DNA from: Thalassoglobus sp. JC818
Lineage (GTDB): Bacteria; Planctomycetota; Planctomycetia; Planctomycetales; Planctomycetaceae
Reading direction: 5' to 3'
NCBI RefSeq assembly: GCF_040717535.1
Contig: NZ_JBFEFI010000003.1
Coordinates: 752,001-816,000 of the forward strand
Length of the DNA stretch: 64,000 bases
Positions 25,137 to 34,180 of the stretch are shown here, piece after piece. Numbering within the stretch: the first letter of the stretch is position 1; each line of letters opens with the position of its first letter. Under the pieces are notes generated by a model. It did no database searches. It saw only the letters and a program-made list of their open reading frames with translations, and was not told the DNA's origin. Made by a program: the position numbers and the translations under genes.

Positions 25137-26558
25137 ATGAGTCGATTCCCCTTCGGCTTGTGTCTTGGGCTTGTTCTCATCAACCAGGGATGTGTTGGGA
25201 TCTCCTCGAAGGTTTCATCAACCCTTGAGATTGCAGGACAGCATGCAGGCACTGGCAATTCTCAAAGTCTCACAGTTCCGTTCGAGTCGCACACTCCGAG
25301 TGTGAAAGCTCCGATTCAACTTGTGTCGAATCAACAGCGGATTGCCTCGCGACCTCAAAACGCGAACTCTGTGACGAGATACTTCGCCTATCAGGGTGGG
25401 CCGCCCATCGATTTGGGACATGCTCAACCCTGGAGTCGTTCTTCAACGTTCTCGCCACCAGTTCAGACTCTTCCGGATCCGGTGATTCCGTCTCAAGAAA
25501 AGAAGGGCTTCGGAGACGCAATCGCTTCTCCGTCCCCCGCTTCAATTCTTGAAAGCCAGGACTGGACGCACATCTCTGAGAGTCTTCCGGAGAAGTTGCA
25601 GAAGAACATTGTCGATCCTGAAACGATGGTTCTTCCCTCGTCAGTCGAGTCTGTCGAACGTCCCGCAGCTGTCTGGGACAAGCCTCTTCAAAGCACAGCA
25701 GGTCGACCTATCGAGATCACACCGATCGGCAGTGGTCCGCTCCGGATTCTCGTTGTGGGAAGCATCTACGGAAATGAGCCGGAGAGCATTCAACTGGTCG
25801 ATTCTTTTTCCGAAGAAATTCGAGGCGCAATCAGAAGCACGCAGACCCAGTATCTGATCATTCGAACTCCAAATCCTGACGGCTTCATCGATCATGTTCG
25901 CACGAATCACAACGGTGTCGAATTGAATCGGAATTTCCCGTCCACCTGGTTTACGGCCAATCCGAATCGTCTTACGGGGCCGCATCCGGGAAGCGAAGTT
26001 GAAACACAGCACTTACTGCGAATTCTTAAAGAGTTCCGGCCCCATCGCGTGGTTCACATCCGCGGCAGTATCGGCGTTCGCCCGCTGGTGCTGGTGAATT
26101 CCAAACTCGATCGGCTTCGTGGAGAGATTGATCGTCTCGACCAAGTCGATGTTGGTGGCTTCCGAGGCGAGTTCAAAGCGGGTTCGCTTGAAGAGTTTGT
26201 CACGGTCCGATCGGGAACTGAAATGGCCACGATCCATTTGCCGCCGTCAGGGTTTCCACAATTGACGCCACGTCAATTGATGGTGATTTGCGAGACGAAT
26301 CTCACAGAAGGCCACACCCAGCAGTTGAACGATTCGCCCGCTTCCGACTTCGAGCAACAATCACCTGTTGAGTCTGAGAATCCGACTGCGGAAAACGATC
26401 TTCCGCAAAAACGATCAGCAGAGGGAAAGAAAGGCTTCGTCGAGTTTTTGCCTCCTCCACCTGCACCAGAGCGATTCAACAATGCGTCTCAATCTGGAGT
26501 GAGTGGCGATCCTCGCTATTACGAACTGCCTCCTCCTCCGGGAAGTCTCGGTCAGTAG
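25137..26558 (+). CDS. M14-like zinc carboxypeptidase-fold lipoprotein lacking a zinc ligand
   Basis: A 473-residue protein with a short N-terminal hydrophobic segment ending INQGC, a possible lipobox at Cys19. Residues about 20-185 are low-complexity. The M14 amidase-type domain follows: LVVGSIYGNEPES (206-218), TPNPDG (244-249), NGVELNRNFP (259-268) and GPHPGSEVET (281-290). In active M14 enzymes the first motif is H-x-x-E; here it is Tyr211-x-x-Glu214. The second zinc His appears as VVHIRG (His307) in an unusual context. The protein may be a pseudo-peptidase that binds peptidoglycan peptides. Its C-terminus is Pro-rich (FLPPPPAPERF and ELPPPPGSLGQ). Confidence 0.7.
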   Translation: MSRFPFGLCLGLVLINQGCVGISSKVSSTLEIAGQHAGTGNSQSLTVPFESHTPSVKAPIQLVSNQQRIASRPQNANSVTRYFAYQGGPPIDLGHAQPWSRSSTFSPPVQTLPDPVIPSQEKKGFGDAIASPSPASILESQDWTHISESLPEKLQKNIVDPETMVLPSSVESVERPAAVWDKPLQSTAGRPIEITPIGSGPLRILVVGSIYGNEPESIQLVDSFSEEIRGAIRSTQTQYLIIRTPNPDGFIDHVRTNHNGVELNRNFPSTWFTANPNRLTGPHPGSEVETQHLLRILKEFRPHRVVHIRGSIGVRPLVLVNSKLDRLRGEIDRLDQVDVGGFRGEFKAGSLEEFVTVRSGTEMATIHLPPSGFPQLTPRQLMVICETNLTEGHTQQLNDSPASDFEQQSPVESENPTAENDLPQKRSAEGKKGFVEFLPPPPAPERFNNASQSGVSGDPRYYELPPPPGSLGQ

Positions 26559-26572
26559 ACGTTGAGCACCTG

Positions 26573-28123
26573 TCAGGATCCGGCAATTCTTGTGAGTCTG
26601 CGGACCATTTCGAATTGAATCGCTCCGCAGATGATGGCCGTCGAATAAAGAATCGGGCTGGCTTCAGCAATCGCCCCTTCACCGGCACTCCGGATCATCG
26701 ACTTTGCCACCGCTACGAATGGAGCGAACAATCCCCCGGCAATCATCGCCAACCCGATCGCTAAAGGGAGAGCTCCCCACTTCACGATCAGCGAGCATAG
26801 CGCTGTCAGATGTGCCATCACCAGAAGCCCACACGCTAGCGTCAGCATGTGCGAAGTGAGAACGAAAGGTTCAAAGTGGTAGCGCCCGACAAGAAAAGTT
26901 TCTGGAATGAAGAGGAATAGAATCGTCGGGAGGACTCCCAGAAAGCAGCCAAAGGCTTTCTCCCATGTGATCCGCATTGGCGTTTGTGGAAGCATCAGCA
27001 GCGTCGGAAGAGTTCCGGACTTCCGTTCCACATGAAAGAACTGCGAGGCCAGAACGAGCGTTTCGAGACAAAAAAGGACAAGGAGCAGGTCGCGGAATAG
27101 CTGGACTCCGTCGATTTCCATTCGGTCATAAATTTGTCGACGATAGTACCACATGATCGTCAGTGAGATGCTGTAGAACGCAACTCGAGTGATGAGTCCG
27201 GAAATGCCTCCCGCAACGAAGTAATAGTCTTTCCAGCTGACCGCCCGTCCCCAGGGACGGTGGACCAGAATTGACGCCCAGCGAGAGCGCGTTTTGACGT
27301 GCATCCTCGTCGGGCGATCTGTATCAGGAGCCCAAACGATTCGACAGAAACTCGCCCACGCGATCAGGAATGCAATCGTTCCGATGATCAACGAGAATAT
27401 CAATTGCCAGCTTAAGAAGCTGTAATCGCCCTCGACACTTAAGATTCGTTCAACCTGATGAACCACAGAAGCCTGTGAATTCAATTCAAGCAGCCACTTG
27501 GACCACTCAGTCAGTTCTGTCGAATTAAAGATCAGATGTTTTCTGGCCTGCCTGACAGCCTGATAGACGGCGTACGGGAACCCATGCAGGATCAGCAACG
27601 CCATGAGCATCGCAGCAGCAGCTTCTTGAGACCTCCGCGACCAGACCGACATCAGCAAGCTGAGATTGGCGATTAAAAACAGGTACGCGGACAAAGCCAG
27701 AAACGTTGCCACAATCTGTGAGGCTGTGATTCCGCCGAGAGTGATTGCGAGCAGTGCAAACGGGAACTGCGCAGCGAAAATCAGGATCACCGAGAGGATT
27801 CGATTGGTCGATTTTCCCAGCAGAATCCCGAGTGGGGAGATGTTCGCGAGAAGCAGAAGGCTGAGCGTCCCCTCCTCTTTCTCCTCGGTGATTGAATTAC
27901 AGAAATGGCCGATGCCTGCGAGACTGATCAGTGCGATGGCGAGAAAAGAAATCGATCGGAATAGTTCGAGGCCAGGAGCCGAACTATTTGACTCATAAAA
28001 GTGTGCGGCAATTAGAAATAGCAGAATCAAGATCACGCTGGCGATTCGAACAAGATGAGCACTGCGCTTGAGTGCATCTGATCGAACTGATCGCATAAGA
28101 AGTGTGAGCGGGCCGTGCAACAT
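26573..28123 (-). CDS. ABC-2 type transporter permease
   Basis: A 516-residue protein with about twelve predicted membrane helices in two similar halves. The segment ITEEKEEGTLSLLLLANISPLGILLGKS matches the ABC-2 permease signature (charged residue pair, then Gly-Thr-Leu, then a helix start). A similar ERKSGTLPTLLMLPQTPMRI recurs in the second half. The transport direction and substrate are unknown. No ATPase gene is adjacent in the window. It follows the 28202-30160 membrane protein by about 80 bases on the same strand; such pairs resemble gliding or export loci in other bacteria. Confidence 0.78.
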   Translation of the reverse strand: MLHGPLTLLMRSVRSDALKRSAHLVRIASVILILLFLIAAHFYESNSSAPGLELFRSISFLAIALISLAGIGHFCNSITEEKEEGTLSLLLLANISPLGILLGKSTNRILSVILIFAAQFPFALLAITLGGITASQIVATFLALSAYLFLIANLSLLMSVWSRRSQEAAAAMLMALLILHGFPYAVYQAVRQARKHLIFNSTELTEWSKWLLELNSQASVVHQVERILSVEGDYSFLSWQLIFSLIIGTIAFLIAWASFCRIVWAPDTDRPTRMHVKTRSRWASILVHRPWGRAVSWKDYYFVAGGISGLITRVAFYSISLTIMWYYRRQIYDRMEIDGVQLFRDLLLVLFCLETLVLASQFFHVERKSGTLPTLLMLPQTPMRITWEKAFGCFLGVLPTILFLFIPETFLVGRYHFEPFVLTSHMLTLACGLLVMAHLTALCSLIVKWGALPLAIGLAMIAGGLFAPFVAVAKSMIRSAGEGAIAEASPILYSTAIICGAIQFEMVRRLTRIAGS

Positions 28124-28201
28124 CAGTTAGCTTTGTTAAACAGTCGTTCGATAGGAGTGAATTTAACTCGCTGAGAAGTACGTGAGATTTCGTGTTTTCA
28201 T

Positions 28202-30160
28202 CTATTGCTGAGCACCCGGGCCGAGGTCGAGGTCCAGGTCGTAGCAATACATCACGACTCCCTCCTGGTCGGGGAAGTCATCTGACTCCGCCATCATTTC
28301 TTCGGGAAGTTCTGTCATCACAAGGAGTCGGGCTGAACCTTCTGGTAACTTCAATTCAGAAGGTTCAATTGTCTCGGTCAACCCGAACGAACTTCCGACA
28401 AGCAGTCGACTCATCACTTTGTACCGCAGGAGGCCGACCAGCTTCTCATCCTCTTCGTCTTCTTCAGCGGAGCTTGGACTCCACGCATTCCAGGTATTAA
28501 AGCCCAATGAAAATGGACGATAGAGATACGCATTGAGATCGGTGGGTTTCTTTCCTGTCGCCAGAGCAAGCGTGGGTGAAGTGACATCCAGTTCGTAAAC
28601 GATGTCATTGTAAATGACGAAGGCTTGCAGCGGTTCATGAGGAATCGCATCAGAGATGTCGACAGAGATTGAAAGCAGTTGAAGCCCAGAGATGGAATGG
28701 TTTACCAACACCGGTGATCCGGAATTGGTCGACACACGTGTTCGAAAGTGAAAAGTCTGCCGAGCATCAGGCGGCATTCTCGCTGTCGCACGGCATTCAG
28801 TGCTCGTGAACATGGTAACGTCAGCAGCTTCCGCCTCTTGTGCCGTTGTCATTGTTCCGCCGGTGCCGGGGAATTCCACATCGAACTCACCTGCGAAAAC
28901 GTTGGCCAGCGTTGACCAGCCGGTGACATCAAATGCGCCGTCACCCAACGTCTTGGCGACGACGACTGTTCGGATTCGGCTATCGACTCCTCCTCCAACT
29001 TTTCCGAGCAGCGCAAAGATCAGCGAGAACAGCACTGCCGAGCTGAAGAAGACGATGTAGAATGTTCGGACAGATCTGAGCTCTGTTCCGATCTGGAAAC
29101 AGGCAGGAAATAGCAGAAACAGGTATGCCAGCACTGCCGGGTAGATCAGCCACCACTTCCGCTCAAACTTAGAGAGTTCGATGAGCTCCCGAAAGATATC
29201 AGTGTTCTTGGACCATACCGCTTGAGATGCCTTCATCGCCTGCGCGAGTGCTGACGAGTTCTGACGGTCTGGCATTTCTCGCTTGAGTCTGTTGTTCTCG
29301 TCGACGAGCTCGTCGTTGAAGAGTCGAGTGCGGGCTTCTTCGAGTGAGAACTCATCTGCAGTCAGTGGGATTCTCTGGACAGTTCCCTGGCCAACTTGGA
29401 AGAAGTCTTCTTGCCGATTGAGAAAATCCATCGCTTTCGGAAAGGCGGGGTATGTTCGGTCCGGTCCAAAGATGATGTAAATACGTCCTCCGGAATAGAG
29501 CCAGTCTCGGAGAGTACGTATTCTCGCGCCTTGCCAGAACGGAGGGCGGTCCAGAATGAGCCCCCGTAGCCCATCGAGGGCAGCGATCGTCGTCGGGAAT
29601 CGATCTTCCGACATTCGTTTGAGGACGCTGTCTCCCTGTTGAACACTGTCCGTGTCATAAACGAGAAGCGTTGCACGTTCGCCCCTCACCACGGGTGGAA
29701 AGTCGATGGTATGATTCTGGTCCGGCCCCCATGTGAGTGACCAATCTTCCACGTCGTTTGGGACATAGACAACCATCTGTATCCAGCGCGTCTCTTCTCC
29801 CTGCAAGGTGACAGGTTCTACGTAAGTCCCGCCGAAAACGTGTTCTTTCTGGCGAATCGTTCTTTGAAGCCGGAGTTCCCCCTGCCAGGGAGTTGGTCCC
29901 AGATTGTGAACTTGAAGAGTGACTGGAACGAAGTGATTGAGAGGGACTCGCCCGTCGAAACCCCACTGGATTTCGGAAACCGTAATCAGGTTTGGATCCG
30001 AGTTTTCAGCATAGATGGAGTGAGAACACAAGCAGAGCGTGAGTGCGGCAATCAGACCGGAAACGAGCATGATGAGAGCGGGTTTCTCTTGCTCATGCGA
30101 TTGCTTCGGTGTCGACTCGTTGCGGGTCTCTAGAACCGATTGATGTACTGGTCTAAGCAT
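28202..30160 (-). CDS. Large exported membrane-anchored protein of unknown function
   Basis: A 652-residue protein. A signal-like helix lies at residues 31-51 (MLVSGLIAALTLCLCSHSIYA), so the ATG at 30070 is an equally good start. The first 150 residues of the mature part are beta-rich (VPVTLQVHNLGPTPWQGEL), like an interdomain Ig fold. The middle (LDGLRGLILDRPPFWQGA, LRDWLYSGGRIYIIFGP) resembles a glutamine-amidotransferase-like fold seen in membrane proteins of the DUF4350 or gliding type. Two membrane helices lie near 340-385 (WLIYPAVLAYLFLLFPACFQ and TFYIVFFSSAVLFSLIFALLG). Pairing with the downstream ABC permease suggests an envelope transport role. Confidence 0.65.
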   Translation of the reverse strand: MLRPVHQSVLETRNESTPKQSHEQEKPALIMLVSGLIAALTLCLCSHSIYAENSDPNLITVSEIQWGFDGRVPLNHFVPVTLQVHNLGPTPWQGELRLQRTIRQKEHVFGGTYVEPVTLQGEETRWIQMVVYVPNDVEDWSLTWGPDQNHTIDFPPVVRGERATLLVYDTDSVQQGDSVLKRMSEDRFPTTIAALDGLRGLILDRPPFWQGARIRTLRDWLYSGGRIYIIFGPDRTYPAFPKAMDFLNRQEDFFQVGQGTVQRIPLTADEFSLEEARTRLFNDELVDENNRLKREMPDRQNSSALAQAMKASQAVWSKNTDIFRELIELSKFERKWWLIYPAVLAYLFLLFPACFQIGTELRSVRTFYIVFFSSAVLFSLIFALLGKVGGGVDSRIRTVVVAKTLGDGAFDVTGWSTLANVFAGEFDVEFPGTGGTMTTAQEAEAADVTMFTSTECRATARMPPDARQTFHFRTRVSTNSGSPVLVNHSISGLQLLSISVDISDAIPHEPLQAFVIYNDIVYELDVTSPTLALATGKKPTDLNAYLYRPFSLGFNTWNAWSPSSAEEDEEDEKLVGLLRYKVMSRLLVGSSFGLTETIEPSELKLPEGSARLLVMTELPEEMMAESDDFPDQEGVVMYCYDLDLDLGPGAQQ

Positions 30161-30245
30161 TGCTGCTGGAACCCATTCGAAGAGCTGTTTGCGACTTGAC
30201 GATCACTCTTTGTATCTAAATACATTCAGGTTGTAGGAATCACTT

Positions 30246-31127
30246 CTAAAAACCTTCGACGAGGTTGCCGTCGTGTCGGTTGCCAAGATTCTGAAACACC
30301 TCCTGATTGATGCGTCCAGTCAGGAATTTCACAGCTCCGTCCGCGAAGCAGAAGTGAGCACCATCTGTATGGCTACTCAGGAATCCTCCTACAACAAGAT
30401 CCGGGTCGACGACTTCGGCGTTTTCGTCGTCGCTTTCGTATGGTGTGTCTTCAGGCAGGCCGTAGTAACTGCCTCGATTGAGTTGGCGGAAAGCTTGAAC
30501 TTCGTCGGGACGATTGACTCCTGACGTGTTTCGAAGAGTTGCCCTCGTCCCCAACGCCCAAGTGCTGCCTGTCAGAACTTCTCCAAGCAAAATCGTGGCA
30601 CGCCGACCATCCGTAATGTCGCGAAACCGGACTCGGCTGTTCAGGTAAAGCGACCCATTGTTGTCCATGTCGATCGGGGATTCTGTATCGTGGTGACAGC
30701 CAGCATAAGCATGGCTCGCGGACGTGGAACTCGGACAAGTGAGGATCGTCATCACTCGTGAGATGGCATCCAGGTTCGCTGGATCATCAACCGTCCGTGA
30801 GAAATCCAGCTTGTCGTATGTCAAACGCTCTTCGAGATACGGCAAGATCTGGGCGACCCAACTAAAGAGATAACCCGGCTGGCCGTCTCGAATCGGTCCC
30901 TCCCAGTTCACCGATCCGGGAGGGAGAGTGTCGTGAGTTTGATGGTAATTGTGCAACGCAAGCCCGAGTTGCATCATGTTATGTTTACACTGTGTGCGTC
31001 GAGCTGTTTCACGAGCCTGTTGGACTGCCGGCAACAGGAGAGCAATGAGAATGGCGATGATGGCAATCACGACCAGCAATTCGATTGCGGTGAAACCGCG
31101 CCGCCTGGTTCGAATTCGATGCATCAC
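30246..31127 (-). CDS. DUF1559 prepilin-like protein (H-x9-DG type)
   Basis: A 293-residue protein with a type IV prepilin N-terminus: basic leader, then [25 protein letters not shown], cleaved after Gly with Phe as the new first residue and Glu at position +5. DUF1559 features follow: [21 protein letters not shown] and the C-terminal H-x9-DG box in [12 protein letters not shown]. This family is hugely expanded in planctomycetes, and its members are thought to form pseudopili or sheath structures. Its start overlaps the stop of the preceding pilin-like gene by 4 bases (31124-31127), the end of a coupled chain. Confidence 0.92.
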   Translation of the reverse strand: MMHRIRTRRRGFTAIELLVVIAIIAILIALLLPAVQQARETARRTQCKHNMMQLGLALHNYHQTHDTLPPGSVNWEGPIRDGQPGYLFSWVAQILPYLEERLTYDKLDFSRTVDDPANLDAISRVMTILTCPSSTSASHAYAGCHHDTESPIDMDNNGSLYLNSRVRFRDITDGRRATILLGEVLTGSTWALGTRATLRNTSGVNRPDEVQAFRQLNRGSYYGLPEDTPYESDDENAEVVDPDLVVGGFLSSHTDGAHFCFADGAVKFLTGRINQEVFQNLGNRHDGNLVEGF

Positions 31128-31573
31128 ATTGACTCCTTAGACTGACTCTCTGACTGTGGCTGTGATTCGACCGATCCGAGAGGGACGACGATGGAACTGC
31201 TGATTCCGTAAAACTGATCCTCTTGAACGGGATACTTGGCGACGACTTTTGCGTGGGTTTCGTTCTTCGTCTGAGTAAATGTCGTTGTCACGAGACCCTT
31301 CTCACCTTCGATATCAACTTCCCACTCATCACTCTGGGATGGTTCTTCATCAAGTTTCTCGGCCTTGATCCGATCGACGGCTGCTTCAGCAATGAGCTGA
31401 GATTGAAGCGTGTTCTTCCGTTGAACAAATCGTTGTTGCCGCAGAATTGTTGTTTGCACCATGGCATACGAAAGTGAAGTGCAAAGGATGAGTGCAATGA
31501 TTGCAATGACAAGTGCTGTCCCGCAGCGTTGACGCTGATTGCATCGAGAAACTTTGCGAAGAGTCCGGTTCAT
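31124..31573 (-). CDS. Prepilin-like / PilX-type minor pseudopilin
   Basis: A 149-residue protein. A basic N-terminus is followed by [21 protein letters not shown], a single membrane helix like that of PilX or GspK proteins; the usual Glu at +5 is missing. The remaining 100 residues are soluble and Gln/Glu-rich, with a beta-strand pattern ([18 protein letters not shown]). The family call rests on position in the chain of pilin genes and on the N-terminal helix. It overlaps both neighbours by 4 bases. Its tail is Ser/Gln-rich and probably flexible. Confidence 0.7.
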   Translation of the reverse strand: MNRTLRKVSRCNQRQRCGTALVIAIIALILCTSLSYAMVQTTILRQQRFVQRKNTLQSQLIAEAAVDRIKAEKLDEEPSQSDEWEVDIEGEKGLVTTTFTQTKNETHAKVVAKYPVQEDQFYGISSSIVVPLGSVESQPQSESQSKESM

Positions 31574-32148
31574 TCGACATCCTCCCCGCTTGCACTCAAA
31601 GTCTGGGAGGATGAAGCGTCCGCTTCGCTAACAAGTCGGTTCCGGCGCCCAAGCGTTGTGGAGATCGTCCACGGACGATTAAAGACGCGGTGTTGAAAAC
31701 TGTCGGTCACCTTTTCAGGAACACATGTGAAGAAAACACGACTGGGGCGTAGCTCGAAGGAGACTATGGATTCAGGAAACTGGAACGTCTCATATGCTGT
31801 CCCGCCGGGACGCGGACCGTTTCGACGTACGGAGTTGTTTTCGTGAAGGGTGTATTGAATTGCTTCACCATTCGGGAGGAACAACTGGATTCCGTTCTCA
31901 AAAGGCTCAGCAGTCTCGGCCGACTCAACGTCGATTCGCAATTGATCTTCGAATCGCTGGGCGGTGAATTCCCCTTGCGTCTGAGATTCAAATTGGCCGC
32001 CCATGCTGATGAGTCGGGAAATCAATTTGGTTCCCAGAATCCCAATTGTGGAAGTCATGGTGACGATCAACAAAACCTCGATGAGAGTCCAGCCACGTCG
32101 ATTTTGACCGGTGACTGAAGATCTCTTGATCGTTGGGGTAATCTTCAT
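31570..32148 (-). CDS. Prepilin-type N-terminal domain protein (GspJ-like)
   Basis: A 192-residue protein. RRGWTLIEVLLIVTMTSTIGILG is a type III/IV prepilin cleavage motif (Gly, then Trp, with Glu at +5). The body resembles GspJ-type minor pseudopilins in length and in the EFTAQRFEDQLRIDVESA segment, a helix followed by strands. GGAGGCGGAAG directly in front supports the ATG at 32148. Its start overlaps the preceding gene by 4 bases. A prepilin peptidase would be needed for maturation; none is in the window. Confidence 0.8.
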   Translation of the reverse strand: MKITPTIKRSSVTGQNRRGWTLIEVLLIVTMTSTIGILGTKLISRLISMGGQFESQTQGEFTAQRFEDQLRIDVESAETAEPFENGIQLFLPNGEAIQYTLHENNSVRRNGPRPGGTAYETFQFPESIVSFELRPSRVFFTCVPEKVTDSFQHRVFNRPWTISTTLGRRNRLVSEADASSSQTLSASGEDVE

Positions 32149-32543
32149 TCTTCCGCCTCCCACTTCCAATAGGACAGGGAGACAGGGTGAACTGTCTGTT
32201 GTTCAAAGTTCTTCCAGACAATCGATACCGTGACGCGTGTGGCTGGGCTGTCTTTCTCTTGAGAGGTCGTCACTTGAAGTTCTGGCTCGGTGAGAGTCGC
32301 TTTAAGGCTCTCTGGAATTTCAGGTGTCCACTCCGGATCACTTCTCATTTCATCGATGATCTGTCGAACGGACCGAAGTGCTGCTTCGCTGTCGGACAGG
32401 TTGCGATTCACAACGGAAACCTGTGCCAGAAATTGGGCAATCAGGCCCATGACGACAGCTAATAAAACCGTGGAAACGAGCAGCTCGACCATGAGCGCTC
32501 CTCTTCGCGACGGTGCAGTTTGTTTTGGAAATCGGTGAGTCAT
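32145..32543 (-). CDS. Prepilin-type minor pseudopilin (GspI/PilV-like)
   Basis: A 132-residue protein with RRGALMVELLVSTVLLAVVMGLIAQFL, a prepilin-like helix with Gly-Ala at the cleavage site and Glu at +5. The rest is short, with a helix (EAALRSVRQIIDEM) and strands ending SLSYWKWEAEE. Small size and placement before the GspJ-like gene suggest the GspI role. Its start overlaps the stop of the upstream GspF-like gene by 4 bases, so the GspF and four pilin-like genes form one coupled unit. Confidence 0.75.
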   Translation of the reverse strand: MTHRFPKQTAPSRRGALMVELLVSTVLLAVVMGLIAQFLAQVSVVNRNLSDSEAALRSVRQIIDEMRSDPEWTPEIPESLKATLTEPELQVTTSQEKDSPATRVTVSIVWKNFEQQTVHPVSLSYWKWEAEE

Positions 32544-34162
32544 GAAAGTTCATTGAGAAGCTTGACGAGCGGCAGAAACATCGCAATACAAAAGAACGCG
32601 ACAAAGTTGGCCAGGATGATGATTGTCAATGGACGAACAATCTCGGCGAACAACCGCATTCGATTGAATCGGGTTTGGTCAATCGCTTGAGCAATCGACG
32701 ACATGGCCCATTGAAGGTGACCAATCTCTTCGGAGTTTTGAAGAGCGAGTGATTCACGGACATTGAGGAACCGCTCTTCCTGAAGCACTTCCCCGACCTG
32801 ATCCCCGGAATTCAATCGCTGCTTGATACGTTCGTATCTTCGTGCGCGTGAGAAATTTGATGAGGAATCTGCCAGTGATTTAAGAACCGGTTGAATGGGA
32901 GCCCCTTGCCGTATGACATAAGCGAAACGCTTTAGAAGTGATGGAGTTTCAATTCTTGGAATCAGATTAATTAACCAATCCGGGAGTCGATCACTCGATT
33001 CGTTGAACATCCAAAGGACACCCAACGGAAGTAAGAATGGAGCGATCATCAGTGGACTCGCGAGATACCAGTAGTTTAAGAGCCAGTCCGAAATCTGCAT
33101 CAGATGCTGCGTCGCCACCGGAAGCTCAACTCCAAAGTCTTCGAAGATGACCTTGAACTTGGGAACAATAAACATCATCACGAAAAGATTGACCATCAGA
33201 GTGACGAGGATCACCACCCAGGAGTAAATCATCGTACTGATGACCGGTGTTCCCATGCTGCGGCGTTCGAGCATCCGAGAGTGTTCGAAAGCGAGTTCCG
33301 GCAAGACCGATTTGAGTTGTCCCGTTGATTCTGCGGACTCAATCGCACCCAGGAATTCCTGCGGAACCAGATCACGCTGGATTTGCAAAGCGGAGTGAAG
33401 TGGCATTCCATCGTGGAGGGCAGCTGCCAGATTCTCAAGACGTTTGAGAAATCGATCGTACCGCCTCGCGCTGATGAACAGCGGGATTCCGATCGGAAAA
33501 CAAAAGAAGATCATCGAGACCGTGAACACCGATCGAAGGATGGGGCGTTGTGGACGCATCCCGATCACGAGTTCATCGACTTCAACACCAAGATCAAGAT
33601 TGTTCCGAACTCCGACAGCCAACGACCAGAGTAGCTGATTCTGATAGATCTTCCTCGGATGAGAGGAGAAGATGAAAATCACAATTGGAATCAGACCAAC
33701 CGTGGCAGCGAACACAATCGCAGGGAGTGCAAGGGGAAGAAGCACCAGGATGATGGCAAACGCTGTGGCGGAAGTTTCAATCTGATCCCGTCGAACGACT
33801 TCGAGAAATGCCTCGCTAGAATTCGTTGAGTCCTCGTGAGTTGGTTCGTTGTCGTCGAGTTGGATCTGAAACTTTGAGACTTGCCAGGTTCTCCACGCGG
33901 TGATTCCGCAAAGCGATGCAATCAGTCCTCGCACTAAGACGATACTCATCGAATTGAAATCGAGCGAGATTTTGGAGAACTCCTGAAGTGCCAGATAAGC
34001 CATGATCCCTGCATAACCAGCCAACAAAATCGCAACCCCTCCGAGGAGTTGCCGACTTTGCTCTCTCGTTTCGGGATCCAGACCGGCCGTCCTCTGATGA
34101 TTGAATCGCAGCATCATCAGGGCTGTGCCGGGGATCACGAGCAGGAGGAAAATGGGTTCCAT
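32540..34162 (-). CDS. GspF-like inner membrane assembly protein, long form
   Basis: A 540-residue protein. The second half is the T2SSF domain pair: FLKRLENLAAALHDGMPLHSAL, then long hydrophobic segments (VVILVTLMVNLFVMMFIVPKFKVIFEDFG) and a second ELP(V)-type turn. The first 190 residues add about four helices not found in ordinary GspF. GspF organises the pilus assembly platform in the inner membrane. It is the third of three adjacent paralogues, 18 bases after the second, and leads into the pilin-like genes. Confidence 0.83.
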   Translation of the reverse strand: MEPIFLLLVIPGTALMMLRFNHQRTAGLDPETREQSRQLLGGVAILLAGYAGIMAYLALQEFSKISLDFNSMSIVLVRGLIASLCGITAWRTWQVSKFQIQLDDNEPTHEDSTNSSEAFLEVVRRDQIETSATAFAIILVLLPLALPAIVFAATVGLIPIVIFIFSSHPRKIYQNQLLWSLAVGVRNNLDLGVEVDELVIGMRPQRPILRSVFTVSMIFFCFPIGIPLFISARRYDRFLKRLENLAAALHDGMPLHSALQIQRDLVPQEFLGAIESAESTGQLKSVLPELAFEHSRMLERRSMGTPVISTMIYSWVVILVTLMVNLFVMMFIVPKFKVIFEDFGVELPVATQHLMQISDWLLNYWYLASPLMIAPFLLPLGVLWMFNESSDRLPDWLINLIPRIETPSLLKRFAYVIRQGAPIQPVLKSLADSSSNFSRARRYERIKQRLNSGDQVGEVLQEERFLNVRESLALQNSEEIGHLQWAMSSIAQAIDQTRFNRMRLFAEIVRPLTIIILANFVAFFCIAMFLPLVKLLNELS

Positions 34163-34180
34163 AATACGTGCGGTCCGTAG

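Noticed and set aside
33104-33328. His/Asp-rich frame on the plus strand inside a GspF-like gene
   Set aside because: It is a mirror of the GspF-like protein's hydrophobic codons on the other strand, a normal shadow frame.
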